From assembly GCA_002256345.1 (NCBI GenBank), contig NKIY01000014.1, forward strand, positions 93,947 to 157,946: a stretch of DNA of 64,000 nucleotides, written 5' to 3'. Under the pieces are notes generated by a model. The model searched no databases. It worked only from the letters and a program-made list of their open reading frames with translations, and had not been told where the DNA came from. The stretch is from Bradyrhizobiaceae bacterium PARB1 (GTDB taxonomy: Bacteria; Pseudomonadota; Alphaproteobacteria; Rhizobiales; Xanthobacteraceae). Below are positions 16,764 to 24,987 of this stretch, piece after piece. The position numbers and the translations under genes were made by a program. Position 1 is the stretch's first letter. The number at the start of each line of letters is the position of its first letter.

Positions 16764-17575
16764 AGCTTCGATCCTTGCGGCGTTGTTGACGGTTTAGCAG
16801 CCGGCAAAGTTGCATAGTAGGCTGCGACGGCGGCAACCTGCTTATCATCCAACTTGCTGGCGATCCCTGTCATAAGATGCAAAGGATCGCTCGTTCGCGT
16901 TCCGTCTTTCCACGCCTTCAATTGGCTCGTTATATATTCGGACGATTGACCCGCCAGTTTCGGGAATGTCTTGCCGACACCCTGTCCCATAGCGCCGTGA
17001 CATTGGCCGCACCCCGGCAGTCCCTTCGACCAGTCGCCGCGGCTCGCTAAAGCAGCGCCAATCGCAATTGCCTTGTCGTCAGCCTTTTTCGGCTCCGCTA
17101 CCACCGCCGTTGTGAGTCCGGCATAAAAATTCGCGACGGCCTGACGTTCGTCCGGCGTAAGCGCCTTTGCGATCGGATGCATCGTTTCATTGTCGCGCTT
17201 CCCTTCCGCAAATGCATTGAGTTGTTGAACAAGATACTGGCTGTCCAGACCCGCTAACCTCGGATATGCGGCGTCGGGCCGGCCTTCTCCTTGCTCGCCA
17301 TGGCAAGCGGAGCACGCAGGCGCATCGCGGCCATTGCCATTCGCGGCGATATTCTTGCCGTCGAATGCCCGCGCCGGACCAGAGTACAGTAGCGCCAGGA
17401 AGAGCAGTGTGATGCAGACAATCACCACCGGCAGCACGATCGCTTTTTCGGCAACCTGGCGCCCGTCCAACGCATGCGGGAAATGCATCTCAACCCAGGG
17501 TGTGCCAAGCAAGCTACTTCCTCCGTAGTATCGGGCCGTTGTTGTTTTGCCCTGCTCATGCAGGCGATCATGCAC
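16760..17575 (-). CDS. Membrane-anchored diheme cytochrome c (TsdB-like)
   Basis: A 271-residue two-domain cytochrome c with a membrane anchor at about 44-64. Heme motifs are CSACH (Cys88, Cys91, His92) and CGQCH (Cys189, Cys192, His193), each followed by the GxGR/GxG pattern of class I c-type domains as in cytochrome c4 and TsdB. It probably accepts electrons from the TsdA-like enzyme encoded next (4-base overlap). The start is uncertain: Met30 (MHFPHALDG, 17488) would give a shorter cytoplasmic end. Together with the SoxB-like gene upstream it forms a thiosulfate-related operon. Confidence 0.86.
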   Translation of the reverse strand: MHDRLHEQGKTTTARYYGGSSLLGTPWVEMHFPHALDGRQVAEKAIVLPVVIVCITLLFLALLYSGPARAFDGKNIAANGNGRDAPACSACHGEQGEGRPDAAYPRLAGLDSQYLVQQLNAFAEGKRDNETMHPIAKALTPDERQAVANFYAGLTTAVVAEPKKADDKAIAIGAALASRGDWSKGLPGCGQCHGAMGQGVGKTFPKLAGQSSEYITSQLKAWKDGTRTSDPLHLMTGIASKLDDKQVAAVAAYYATLPAAKPSTTPQGSKL

Positions 17576-17611
17576 TGAAATAATCTGGAATCAACTTTGC
17601 AGACGGCATCC

Positions 17612-19057
17612 TTACGCAGCTATAAAACGCCCGATTCCCTCTTTTGTGCCGGCCTTGCTTTCTTTTAGGTAAGCGACGAGAGCCTGGATTGCCCGAACGG
17701 GAAGGTCCCTGCGATTGCGCCCGAACTGCTTTGGTACGCCCTGCGCCGTTACGAACGCCGCTCTATAGGTCTCGCCAGCGAGGACAGGCGCGCCTCGCCT
17801 GAAGATATGCTCGATCCGCTGACCTGGCGGATTTTCCAGCTTGCCGTAAATGGTCAGCCCCCGAAATCGCTTGAGGTATCCTCCCATCTGTCCGAAGGGA
17901 TCCGCTGAAAACGTTCGCTCAAGGTTTTTCTCCATCATTTCCTGAATCTCGGTACCCGTCAGATCGACCGTCGACACCGGTGGATTGGTGGGGATGATGT
18001 TCCACAAATCATTCATCGTAATGAGGCCAGGCGGTATCGGTGCGCCGTATCGCCACCCGTTCGAAAAGGCGATATCCGTATCGCCAGCGGTTGCTATCGC
18101 GGCGAGTAGAAGATCGTCCATCGGCGCATATAGATTAGTGTCCCGATGCAAGCCAACGGCCGTCTGCCCGACGACCTCATTCAACATCTCTCGATGCGGC
18201 TTCATCACACCTTCGATACGCGCGCTCATCTCAGCATCGTCTGCGATCGACTGATCGACAGGGATCAGGCGATGTCGCCAACCAGCAATTTTTCCATCCG
18301 CGACAGTCAGATCAAGTCGACCAACGAATGATCCATGGCACCCAGACTGGATGATAAGCGTATTTCCGATGCGGGCCGGCTGTTCGAGACGGTTGTGGGT
18401 ATGACCGCTCACGATCACGTCAATGTCTTTCACCACATGAGCAACGCGGATATCCTGCGGGAGGCCAAGGTGGGAAAGGACAACAATCAGTTCTGCGCCC
18501 TCGTCGTTGCGCAAGCGACTGATTTCGGCGGGCAATTCTTCGCACCCTGACGTAAAGCGCACTCCCTCGCTGAAGTAGGGCGGCATACTCTTGTCAATGA
18601 TGGTCGCGGCGATGCCGATTATGCCGACGCGAAGGCCACCTCGTTCGATTACAATCGATGCCGGAAAGTACAATTCGCCGGTTTCTACATCGTAGCAATT
18701 GATCGCAAGCATCGGGTGATTCAGCTGGGCAGACAATGCGCGCCAATGGCGCGGTCCCCATGCAAACTCCCAATGCGCAGTCATGGCATCGAACCCCAAC
18801 GCATTGACCAGCGGGACGAGTGCAGCACCTTTGCTGCTCACTACAGGATACGTCCCGTGGAACGTATCGCCGTTGTCCAAGGCAAGAACCGATCCATGGC
18901 CCTCTGCCCGAGCGCCCTTTAAGATAGACGCGATACGCGCGTAACCTCCCATGATGGGATATGCGGCGGTATCGCCATGCCACATCAGTTCGGGGTGAGC
19001 CTCCAGGTAGCCATGGGTGTCGTTGACCTGGATGATCGTCAGATTCCGGGCGTCCAT
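17612..19057 (-). CDS. SoxB-like metallophosphatase/5-prime-nucleotidase-family protein
   Basis: A 481-residue binuclear-metal phosphoesterase of the 5-prime-nucleotidase/SoxB family. Metal ligands are visible as VNDTHG (Asp13, His15), DNGDTF (Asp61, Asp64), HLG and GHTH. In place of the nucleotidase GNHEF motif it has TAHWEFAWG, which matches the GHWEF form of SoxB sulfate thioesterase. The C-terminal domain (ITMNDLWNIIPTNPPVSTVDLTG) is also present. There is no signal peptide or Tat motif, so unlike SoxB it would stay in the cytosol. No soxYZ is in the window. It heads the operon with the TsdB- and TsdA-like cytochromes. Confidence 0.82.
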   Translation of the reverse strand: MDARNLTIIQVNDTHGYLEAHPELMWHGDTAAYPIMGGYARIASILKGARAEGHGSVLALDNGDTFHGTYPVVSSKGAALVPLVNALGFDAMTAHWEFAWGPRHWRALSAQLNHPMLAINCYDVETGELYFPASIVIERGGLRVGIIGIAATIIDKSMPPYFSEGVRFTSGCEELPAEISRLRNDEGAELIVVLSHLGLPQDIRVAHVVKDIDVIVSGHTHNRLEQPARIGNTLIIQSGCHGSFVGRLDLTVADGKIAGWRHRLIPVDQSIADDAEMSARIEGVMKPHREMLNEVVGQTAVGLHRDTNLYAPMDDLLLAAIATAGDTDIAFSNGWRYGAPIPPGLITMNDLWNIIPTNPPVSTVDLTGTEIQEMMEKNLERTFSADPFGQMGGYLKRFRGLTIYGKLENPPGQRIEHIFRRGAPVLAGETYRAAFVTAQGVPKQFGRNRRDLPVRAIQALVAYLKESKAGTKEGIGRFIAA

Positions 19058-19122
19058 GGAAAGCTTTCATTTTGAAAAACGTTAAACGATTGGGCTGGGA
19101 GCTCTTGTCAGACGTTATTTCA

Positions 19123-19147
19123 AACGAGATCAGTCGGAACTAGTTCC
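19123..19147 (-). promoter_or_regulatory. EcfG-type general-stress promoter
   Basis: On the minus strand GGAAC (19143-19147) is followed after exactly 16 bases by CGTT (19123-19126), the consensus for EcfG-dependent promoters in alphaproteobacteria. It lies about 65 bases upstream of the SoxB-like gene and overlaps a 16-base perfect palindrome. Confidence 0.5.
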
Positions 19148-19149
19148 GA
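19134..19149. promoter_or_regulatory. 16-bp perfect palindrome in a divergent promoter region
   Basis: TCGGAACTAGTTCCGA is a perfect palindrome between the SoxB-like gene (minus) and the 54-residue membrane protein gene (plus). It overlaps the -35 of the EcfG-like promoter, so a bound regulator would block that promoter. Confidence 0.5.
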
Positions 19150-19186
19150 TATGAGAGGGTGAGAATAGCGGGAGGTCGGAGATGGT

Positions 19187-19351
19187 ATGGCAGATCGCGA
19201 AACGACTCCCATTGAGCGAACGGATGTTGAGGCGAGAGGGGCTGTCGTCGGTCACAATGTTCGCTATGTGTTTCTGTGGGGCACGATCGCCGCGGCGGCG
19301 ATGATGATCTTCCTATATTTTATGCTGCTTCACAGTCGCGCTCCTGGTTGA
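19187..19351 (+). CDS. 54-residue single-span membrane protein
   Basis: A short gene starting ATG 19187 with GGAG (19178-19181) five bases upstream. The polar N-terminus (residues 1-26, MADRETTPIERTDVEARG and onward) is followed by one strongly hydrophobic helix at about 27-49 (VFLWGTIAAAAMMIFLYFML) and a short basic tail. Small proteins of this design are common beside redox or transport genes in Bradyrhizobium relatives, but I recognise no family. It lies alone between divergent and convergent neighbours, ending two bases before the binding-protein stop. Confidence 0.6.
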   Translation: MADRETTPIERTDVEARGAVVGHNVRYVFLWGTIAAAAMMIFLYFMLLHSRAPG

Positions 19352-19353
19352 TC

Positions 19354-20355
19354 TCATTTGCCCGCTGCTTCATAGCGTTTGAATCCGTACCGCTCGAAAA
19401 TGGTGAGAGCTGCAGGCGATTTGATAAACTCTAGCCATGCTTTGGCAGCGTCAGGATGCGCCGCGCCGTGAACTTCCGCCCCAGCATAAATGGCCGTTGT
19501 GTTCTGCTCCGCCGGAATTTCGACGTGTGAGATCGGGTGGCCGACTTGCTCCTGAAAAACGGCCTCGGATTGCCAGGTCACGCCCGCGTCAGCTACGCCT
19601 TGGATCAGAAATAGCGGCGTCTGCCGGTGATGGATATGGGTCAGCACGGTACTGCCGTCCTTCACCTTGTCCTCGTACACGGATTTGACCAGCTTTTCTC
19701 CACCCGCCTTTTGCAACGACGCTTTGATCTGGCGGGCAATCCCCTCGAACTCCGGATTGGGCATTGCCAGCCGGACCTTGGGCTGCCCGAGATCAGCCAG
19801 ACTCTTCACCTGAGCGGGGTTGTCTTTCGGCACCATGATCGTCAACGTGTTGGTCACGTAAGGCACCGCAGGCGGGACCAATAATCCGTCATCGATTAAC
19901 TGCTTGACCTTCACAAGGCCGGCAAAATAGGCATCCGGCTTGGCGGTCCACGTCATATTACCCGAAGTGATCGTTCCGCCGGCCTTCATTTGCTTGACGA
20001 GTAAGCCCGGTGGAATCGTCTCCCAGTAGATCTTGCCTTTGTATTCCTGATGCTTCTCCTCAAACGCCTTCACAAGTGGCGCCATCGCGAAAAAGTAATT
20101 GCCGCCAACATACAGAACCAGCTTGGGATCCGTTATGTCGCCGTGAAAATCCGCCAGACTGTTAACCTCCGGAATGGTGAACTCGAAACCCCGGTTAACG
20201 GCATCGTTATTCTCGCCCTTTTGCCACGGAGGGAAAACATCTCCCTTGTAGTGCGGAGTTTCGGCCTGCCCTCTCCAACCCTCGCTGGCCAACGAAATGA
20301 CTGGTGTTGCTGCGCCCAGTGCAACCAAGCTTGCAACGATTGCTTTTAAAATCAT
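19354..20355 (-). CDS. Orphan periplasmic substrate-binding protein
   Basis: A 333-residue secreted binding protein (signal peptide 1-23, ends SLA) of the type II, molybdate/sulfate-like extracellular family. The body shows alternating segments such as LVLYVGGNYFFAMAPLVKAFEEKHQ and TNTLTIMVPKDNPAQVKSLADL, and ends with AAKAWLEFIKSPAALTIFERYGF as in ModA-like proteins. The ligand is probably an oxyanion, but no ABC permease or ATPase is nearby. It lies nine bases behind the DsrE-like Tat gene in the same operon, so it may act as a periplasmic sensor or carrier rather than as part of a transporter. Confidence 0.82.
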   Translation of the reverse strand: MILKAIVASLVALGAATPVISLASEGWRGQAETPHYKGDVFPPWQKGENNDAVNRGFEFTIPEVNSLADFHGDITDPKLVLYVGGNYFFAMAPLVKAFEEKHQEYKGKIYWETIPPGLLVKQMKAGGTITSGNMTWTAKPDAYFAGLVKVKQLIDDGLLVPPAVPYVTNTLTIMVPKDNPAQVKSLADLGQPKVRLAMPNPEFEGIARQIKASLQKAGGEKLVKSVYEDKVKDGSTVLTHIHHRQTPLFLIQGVADAGVTWQSEAVFQEQVGHPISHVEIPAEQNTTAIYAGAEVHGAAHPDAAKAWLEFIKSPAALTIFERYGFKRYEAAGK

Positions 20356-20364
20356 GGTCGCTCC

Positions 20365-21158
20365 TTATTTGGCGTAGTGGAAGCCGGCTCGTTGCAACTC
20401 GGGTAGCGTCCCAACGGCGCCCGGCGTGAGCACCACCCCGGGTAGAAGATGATTCGTTAGCTCCGCCGCGAGTTGCTCGTGATTCAGCTTGTCGGGGTTA
20501 CTCTCGGCCTTGAGGAGTGCGGCTGCCTCCTCCCATATTGCATTGTGGCAGGACAGAAACACGACGCCCCGTCTCATCAATATCGGAATTGAATTGTCAG
20601 CCGGTGAGAATACGCCGTTGGCGTCCTCAAAATTCTTCGCATCCGCTTTGGCAGCAGACGATTCCTTGATCAGGGTGTTTGATTTGAACTTCTGTCCCGC
20701 AAGCTTCGTCAGTTGATATTTTTCCCAGGTCGCGTCGTCAAACAATGCTAAATGCGCCGTTCCATGGGTCGCCGACACCGCCAGGAAGTCGGGATGCTTG
20801 AAGGACCACACCTGCGCATTGATCGAATTGCGCATCAGGTTGAGCCAGGGGCTGCCAATCTCCGTGTTGTCCCAGACCTGCTTGTACGGCGCCTTGTACG
20901 AAATAACGGCGTTAAGGGCCTCGGCATCCCACTGATCGGTCTCCGTCAGAATCATGGGAACGGTCTTGAATCCCTTCGCCTCGTCAGCTTGTCGAGTTGA
21001 TCCGATAACTTTTTTAGATGATGCCCGTCCGATGGAACGAGAACGGACCCGTCAGCCTCCTTCGCCGACGCTTGATCTATTGCAGAGAGGCTCATGGCAC
21101 CGGCAATAGTTCCCAGCCCCAACGCTTGCATCGCGGTTCGTCGTCCAATCATGGTCAT
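20365..21158 (-). pseudogene. Tat-exported DsrE-like protein, frameshifted
   Basis: Reads as one protein of about 264 residues split by a single missing base near 20985. The first part starts at ATG 21158 (GGAG seven bases upstream) with a twin-arginine signal (GRRTAMQALGLG) and continues as DGHHLKKLSDQLDKL. The second frame resumes with DEAKGFKTVPMILTETDQWD and runs to the stop at 20365. The C-terminal part (VVFLSCHNAIWEEAAALL and LLPGVVLTPGAVGTLPELQ) has the DsrE/F layout with one Cys, linked to sulfur transfer in relatives. Restoring one base joins both halves without a stop, so this may be a sequence error. Confidence 0.7.
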
Positions 21159-21187
21159 TCTAATTCTCCAGTAGCCCCACACGGCGT

Positions 21188-21708
21188 TCAGATGAGCCAT
21201 CTCGGGACCCGAGATGCATAGTCGATCCACTCCTGACCAAAACGCGCCGCGAGATGACGCTCTTCACGGCGAATGGCCAGTCGATCCACGGCGAGCGCAG
21301 AAACAACGCCCAAAAGAACAAACCAGAGATTCCCGAAAGCGACCCCGACACCCGCCATCAAAGTCGCGTTACCGACGTAAATAGGATTGCGGGTGAAACT
21401 GAACGGCCCCGTGGTCACAAGCCGGCCTGCGGCGCGATGAGGAAGAATGTTGGTTTGACGCCGTCTCATTGTCAAAATGGCGCATAGATCGAGTGCGATG
21501 CCAACGGACGCAACGACGAACCCTGTAATCCGTATCCAGAGATCGCTCCGGACAGGTAAAGGGACAATAGACCAAGTCCGAGACTCGCAACCATGGCTAT
21601 CGCCAAAATGAGAGGCGGCCACGGCACAGAATTTGGACTTTGACTTTCATCCACGATCATCTGGGCTTCCATGCCTGCTAACGAACCGGCGCCAAGGCCG
21701 AGGCGCAT
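21188..21708 (-). pseudogene. Isoprenylcysteine methyltransferase-family protein, frameshifted
   Basis: Membrane methyltransferase of the ICMT/PEMT family, interrupted by one missing base near 21567. The N-terminal frame begins with a GTG/ATG overlapping the L,D-transpeptidase stop and reads PPLILAIAMVASLGLG. The second frame reads PLPVRSDLWIRITGFVVAS and then the family core TGPFSFTRNPIYVGNATLM and REERHLAARFGQEW with YASRVPRWL at the end. The core SAM-binding region is intact. Whether the break is real decay or a sequence error cannot be told from the sequence alone, but its type matches the other breaks in the window. Confidence 0.75.
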
Positions 21709-22394
21709 CACCGAACCACGACCTTCGAACCGTCAGGCACCCGGCTGTAAAGATCAATAATATCCTGATTGACCATTCGAATGCAGCCGGAAGAAACTGC
21801 TTTTCCGATGCTCCAAGGCTCGGTCGTGCCGTGAATGCGAAACAGCGTATCCTTGCCATTCTTGAAAAGATACAATGCGCGCGCGCCTAACGGATTTCGG
21901 GCACCCCCATCCATGCCTTTCTGCCAGGGTTTGTAGCGGGCAGGTTCGCGTTTGATCATGTCGCTGGTCGGTGTCCAGTGCGGCCACTTCTTCTTGTATT
22001 CGATCGTCGCAGTCCCCGTGAATTCGAGACCCGCTTTCCCGACGCCGACACCGTAGCGCAACGCTTTTCCATGTTCTCGCACCAGGTAAACAAAGCGCTC
22101 GTGCGGATCGACGACGATTGTTCCGACCTGCTCACGGGTCGGAAAATCGACCACCTGCCGAAGGTATTTGGGATCGATGTCAGCGACGTCGATGGCATCC
22201 ACTTTGTACGGTTCATTGGTGGTTGCGGCGTAAGCCTGGGCAGCAGCCGGATTTGCCCGCGGTGAAAACGCCACCGGCGCCGGCGTAGACGACGTTGTGG
22301 TACATCCAGCCAATAATGCTATTCCGGCAAAAACCATTGCGGCGTTGCCGGCCCATCGGATGCGGGCGAGCGAGTTCGTCACAAGTCGTGACAT
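21708..22394 (-). CDS. L,D-transpeptidase lipoprotein (YkuD/ErfK type)
   Basis: A 228-residue cell-wall cross-linking or lipoprotein-attaching enzyme. The lipobox LLAGC puts the lipidated Cys at residue 31, so it sits on a membrane facing the periplasm. The YkuD catalytic motif is complete: His188 in HGTTEPW and Cys204 in SSGCIRM with Arg206. The length and the VVDFPTREQVGTIVVDP segment match the ErfK subfamily common in rhizobia. It follows the DsbA-like gene with no gap and overlaps the methyltransferase start. Thiol-redox neighbours fit a need to keep the catalytic Cys reduced. Confidence 0.92.
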   Translation of the reverse strand: MSRLVTNSLARIRWAGNAAMVFAGIALLAGCTTTSSTPAPVAFSPRANPAAAQAYAATTNEPYKVDAIDVADIDPKYLRQVVDFPTREQVGTIVVDPHERFVYLVREHGKALRYGVGVGKAGLEFTGTATIEYKKKWPHWTPTSDMIKREPARYKPWQKGMDGGARNPLGARALYLFKNGKDTLFRIHGTTEPWSIGKAVSSGCIRMVNQDIIDLYSRVPDGSKVVVR

Positions 22395-23033
22395 TTATTT
22401 TTTTGCCTGGGCACGAGCGTCCGCCACCGCACGCTTGAAACCGTCATAGGTCAGGGCAGACGTCACCCTGTAGTGACCGACAAGATAAGCTGGCGTTCCC
22501 TGCAATCCCAACGAATCGGCCTGGGCGAGGTTACGCCGAAGCAACGCGGTGATCTCATCGCCATGCGCTTTGAGATCAGCGTCAAGCTTGTCCATGTCGA
22601 CGCCGGATTTGCGAATCGCCGCAAGCATCTGATCTTCGGGAATCTTCGGACCGGGAATCGACATCAGCGCGGCGTGGACGGCGGCGTATTTGCCTTGATA
22701 TTTGGCGGCCAGCGCGAGCTGCGCGCCATAAACGGATGCTTTGGTAAGGATCGGCCAGTCCTTATAAACAAGGCGAATATGGCCATCTTCCTCCACAACC
22801 TGCTCCAACGCCGGCTCGGCTTTCTTGCAGAACGGGCAGTTGTAATCGAAGAAGGTCACGATCGTCAGATCGCCTTTCGGATTTCCCGCGGTGGGAGTGG
22901 CCGGATCGTTTTGGATGGCCTCGGCGGACGTGTCGGCATCCTGCGCGAATGCGTGAGAAACGGCCATCGGCATCAAGAGAGCCAATGAGAGGATCAAACG
23001 AGCTGCAAAATTGTTCGGGCGTGTGGCGGACAT
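22395..23033 (-). CDS. DsbA-like thiol oxidoreductase
   Basis: A 212-residue periplasmic protein of the DsbA family, with a signal peptide to about residue 30 (HAFA) and a thioredoxin fold. The redox motif is CPFC (Cys66 and Cys69) in FFDYNCPFCKKAEP, and the cis-proline loop LQGTPAYLVG is present. It resembles the DsbA/ScsC-like proteins often encoded with DsbD. Here it lies 30 bases after dsbD and directly before the L,D-transpeptidase, so it probably works as a disulfide reductase or isomerase recharged by DsbD rather than as a general oxidase. Confidence 0.9.
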   Translation of the reverse strand: MSATRPNNFAARLILSLALLMPMAVSHAFAQDADTSAEAIQNDPATPTAGNPKGDLTIVTFFDYNCPFCKKAEPALEQVVEEDGHIRLVYKDWPILTKASVYGAQLALAAKYQGKYAAVHAALMSIPGPKIPEDQMLAAIRKSGVDMDKLDADLKAHGDEITALLRRNLAQADSLGLQGTPAYLVGHYRVTSALTYDGFKRAVADARAQAKK

Positions 23034-23063
23034 GATGTCTCTCCTCGGATAAAATGGACTGTT

Positions 23064-24902
23064 TCAGGACGGTTGAAGCTGATTGAGCCGCTTCAGGAAC
23101 GTGGCTGAATCGACGGGGCCGACGATTCTCGCCCCGGCAATTTCCTTGCTGTCTCGCGCGCCAAGGAAAACAACCGTGGGTGGTCCGACAACGCCGAACC
23201 TTTTCATCAATGATCGTGTATCTTCGTTGTAGTTGGTGGCGTCCGCACGGATCAGCGTGAAGTCGTTCAAACGCGCCAATACGGCTGCGTCTGAGAAGAC
23301 GGTGCGATCCATGACCTTGCACTCGACGCACCACTCGGCTGAGAAATCGAGCACAACGGGCTTGCCACTCTGACCCGCGCTTGCAATCGCCGCATCGAGC
23401 GCCTGCGACGTCGCGACGGTCTCGAATTTAGCCGCGTGCGCGGCGGTGATTGTTGCGAAGGCGGGAATTCTGGTGAGCTGTCCCAGCAAACCGAACGAGC
23501 CTAGACCGGGGGAAACCATCAGAAACGCACCAACGCCGACTGAAGCCGCGCCCGCAAAGGCAGTCCATTTGCGCCATGCTTGTCCTCGGGTTCGGGCCCG
23601 TAGCTGTGGCGCCGCCAGGTAGATGCCAGTTCCGGCGAGGCCCACGCCCCACAGGGCTAGCATGAGCCACGTTGGAAGAACGCGCGAGATCACCCAGATC
23701 GCCACTCCGAGGAAAACGAAGCCAAACACGTGCTTCACACGTGCCAGCCACGGGCCAGATCTGGGCAAAATGCTTGCGCCAAACGTCCCGAATGCCATCA
23801 ACGGCAAACCCATCCCGATGCCCAGGGCGAACAGTGCTGACGCTCCACGCCACGCGTTTCCGGTCTGAGCGACATAGACGAGGGCCGCGGCCAGGGGCGG
23901 CGTTACGCACGGGCCGACAATCAATGCAGAGCCGAAGCCCATGATCGCAGCCCCGCCAAGTGATCCGGCGCGGCGGCTACCGGCGCCGACGATGCGGCTC
24001 TGCCAGGCCTGCGGAAGCTGCAGGTCAAAGAGGCCGAACATCGACAGCGCGAGCACGACGAAAATTGCGCTCATTACACCAAGCGCGAGCGGCGTTTGAA
24101 GCGCAGCCTGCAGGTTCTGTCCGGACCAAGCGACCACCACTCCCAGAGATGCGTAGGCAAGCGCCATCGCCATGACATAGGCGGCTGACAGCATAAAGCC
24201 GCGTCGGGCCGTCAGCTTCTCGCCAGACTGCGCCAGCATCCCCGACAGGATCGGTATCATCGGAAACACACACGGCGTGAAGGCCAACAGCAAACCAAAC
24301 CCCACAAAGGCGGCGAGCATGGAGATAAAACTTCCGCCGAGCTCTGGCTGTTCCGGCTCCGCATCGATGGCATTCGCATGAGATACGCTTGGACGTTCCA
24401 AAGCCGGATCGGAAATCCAATTGCTGTTCAACTGTGCTGGCGCCGACGTCCGAGCGGCCGGTTCGGCAACCGACAGCGTTTTCAAATCGACAGTCTTGGT
24501 GACCGGCGGATAGCAAATTCCTTGCTCTGCACACCCCTGAAAGGAGACCACAAGCGTGTTCAGACCGCTTGCCGATTCCGCAGATACGGTAGCGCGCGCC
24601 TGCCGGTGATATATTTCCGTCCTACCAAAAGACGGGTCGTCTTTCATGTCGCCGGCAGGAGTACTCACCTTAATCGGAACACCTTGCTGGCTCGTGACAG
24701 TGATTCTGTCACGATAGAGGTAATTGCCTGGCGCGATCACCCAATTAAGAACCAAGGTATCTTGCACTCCGCGCGCAACGTTTAGCTGGAAAGCCTTGTT
24801 AACAGCCGGCGGGCTTTGCGCCTGCGCGGAGGCAGCCATGACCGTAAACAGAAGAAAGCCGAAGAACGTTTTCAGGCAGGCGTTTGGCATGACATTCCAC
24901 AT
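23064..24902 (-). CDS. dsbD: DsbD thiol:disulfide interchange protein
   Basis: A 612-residue inner-membrane reductant conduit that passes electrons from cytosolic thioredoxin to periplasmic thiol proteins. Order of parts: signal peptide (1-29), the immunoglobulin-like alpha domain with Cys124 and Cys130 (GCAEQGICYPP), an eight-helix membrane domain with the CVFPMIP and CVTPPLA cysteines, and a C-terminal thioredoxin domain with Cys525 and Cys528 (WCVECK). Length and domain order are those of full DsbD. It heads the operon with the DsbA-like and transpeptidase genes and is divergent from a QseB/PmrA-type regulator across a PmrA-box-like site. Confidence 0.95.
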   Translation of the reverse strand: MWNVMPNACLKTFFGFLLFTVMAASAQAQSPPAVNKAFQLNVARGVQDTLVLNWVIAPGNYLYRDRITVTSQQGVPIKVSTPAGDMKDDPSFGRTEIYHRQARATVSAESASGLNTLVVSFQGCAEQGICYPPVTKTVDLKTLSVAEPAARTSAPAQLNSNWISDPALERPSVSHANAIDAEPEQPELGGSFISMLAAFVGFGLLLAFTPCVFPMIPILSGMLAQSGEKLTARRGFMLSAAYVMAMALAYASLGVVVAWSGQNLQAALQTPLALGVMSAIFVVLALSMFGLFDLQLPQAWQSRIVGAGSRRAGSLGGAAIMGFGSALIVGPCVTPPLAAALVYVAQTGNAWRGASALFALGIGMGLPLMAFGTFGASILPRSGPWLARVKHVFGFVFLGVAIWVISRVLPTWLMLALWGVGLAGTGIYLAAPQLRARTRGQAWRKWTAFAGAASVGVGAFLMVSPGLGSFGLLGQLTRIPAFATITAAHAAKFETVATSQALDAAIASAGQSGKPVVLDFSAEWCVECKVMDRTVFSDAAVLARLNDFTLIRADATNYNEDTRSLMKRFGVVGPPTVVFLGARDSKEIAGARIVGPVDSATFLKRLNQLQPS

Positions 24903-24932
24903 AAAAAGGTGGAGTCTGGCTTCGCCGCCCTA

Positions 24933-24951
24933 CCTTAAGGCAGCCTTAAGG
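24933..24951. promoter_or_regulatory. PmrA/QseB-box-like tandem repeat
   Basis: CTTAAG (24934-24939), five bases, CTTAAG (24945-24950): two half-sites spaced 11 bases apart in the 85-base gap between divergent dsbD and the response regulator gene. This is the exact form of the PmrA box (CTTAAG-N5-CTTAAG). The two palindromic octamers CCTTAAGG overlap it. The adjacent OmpR-type regulator is the obvious candidate binder, controlling itself and dsbD. Confidence 0.7.
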
Positions 24952-24987
24952 CTCGCCTGTGACGTACCGATTTGGTGAAGCGAGGAC

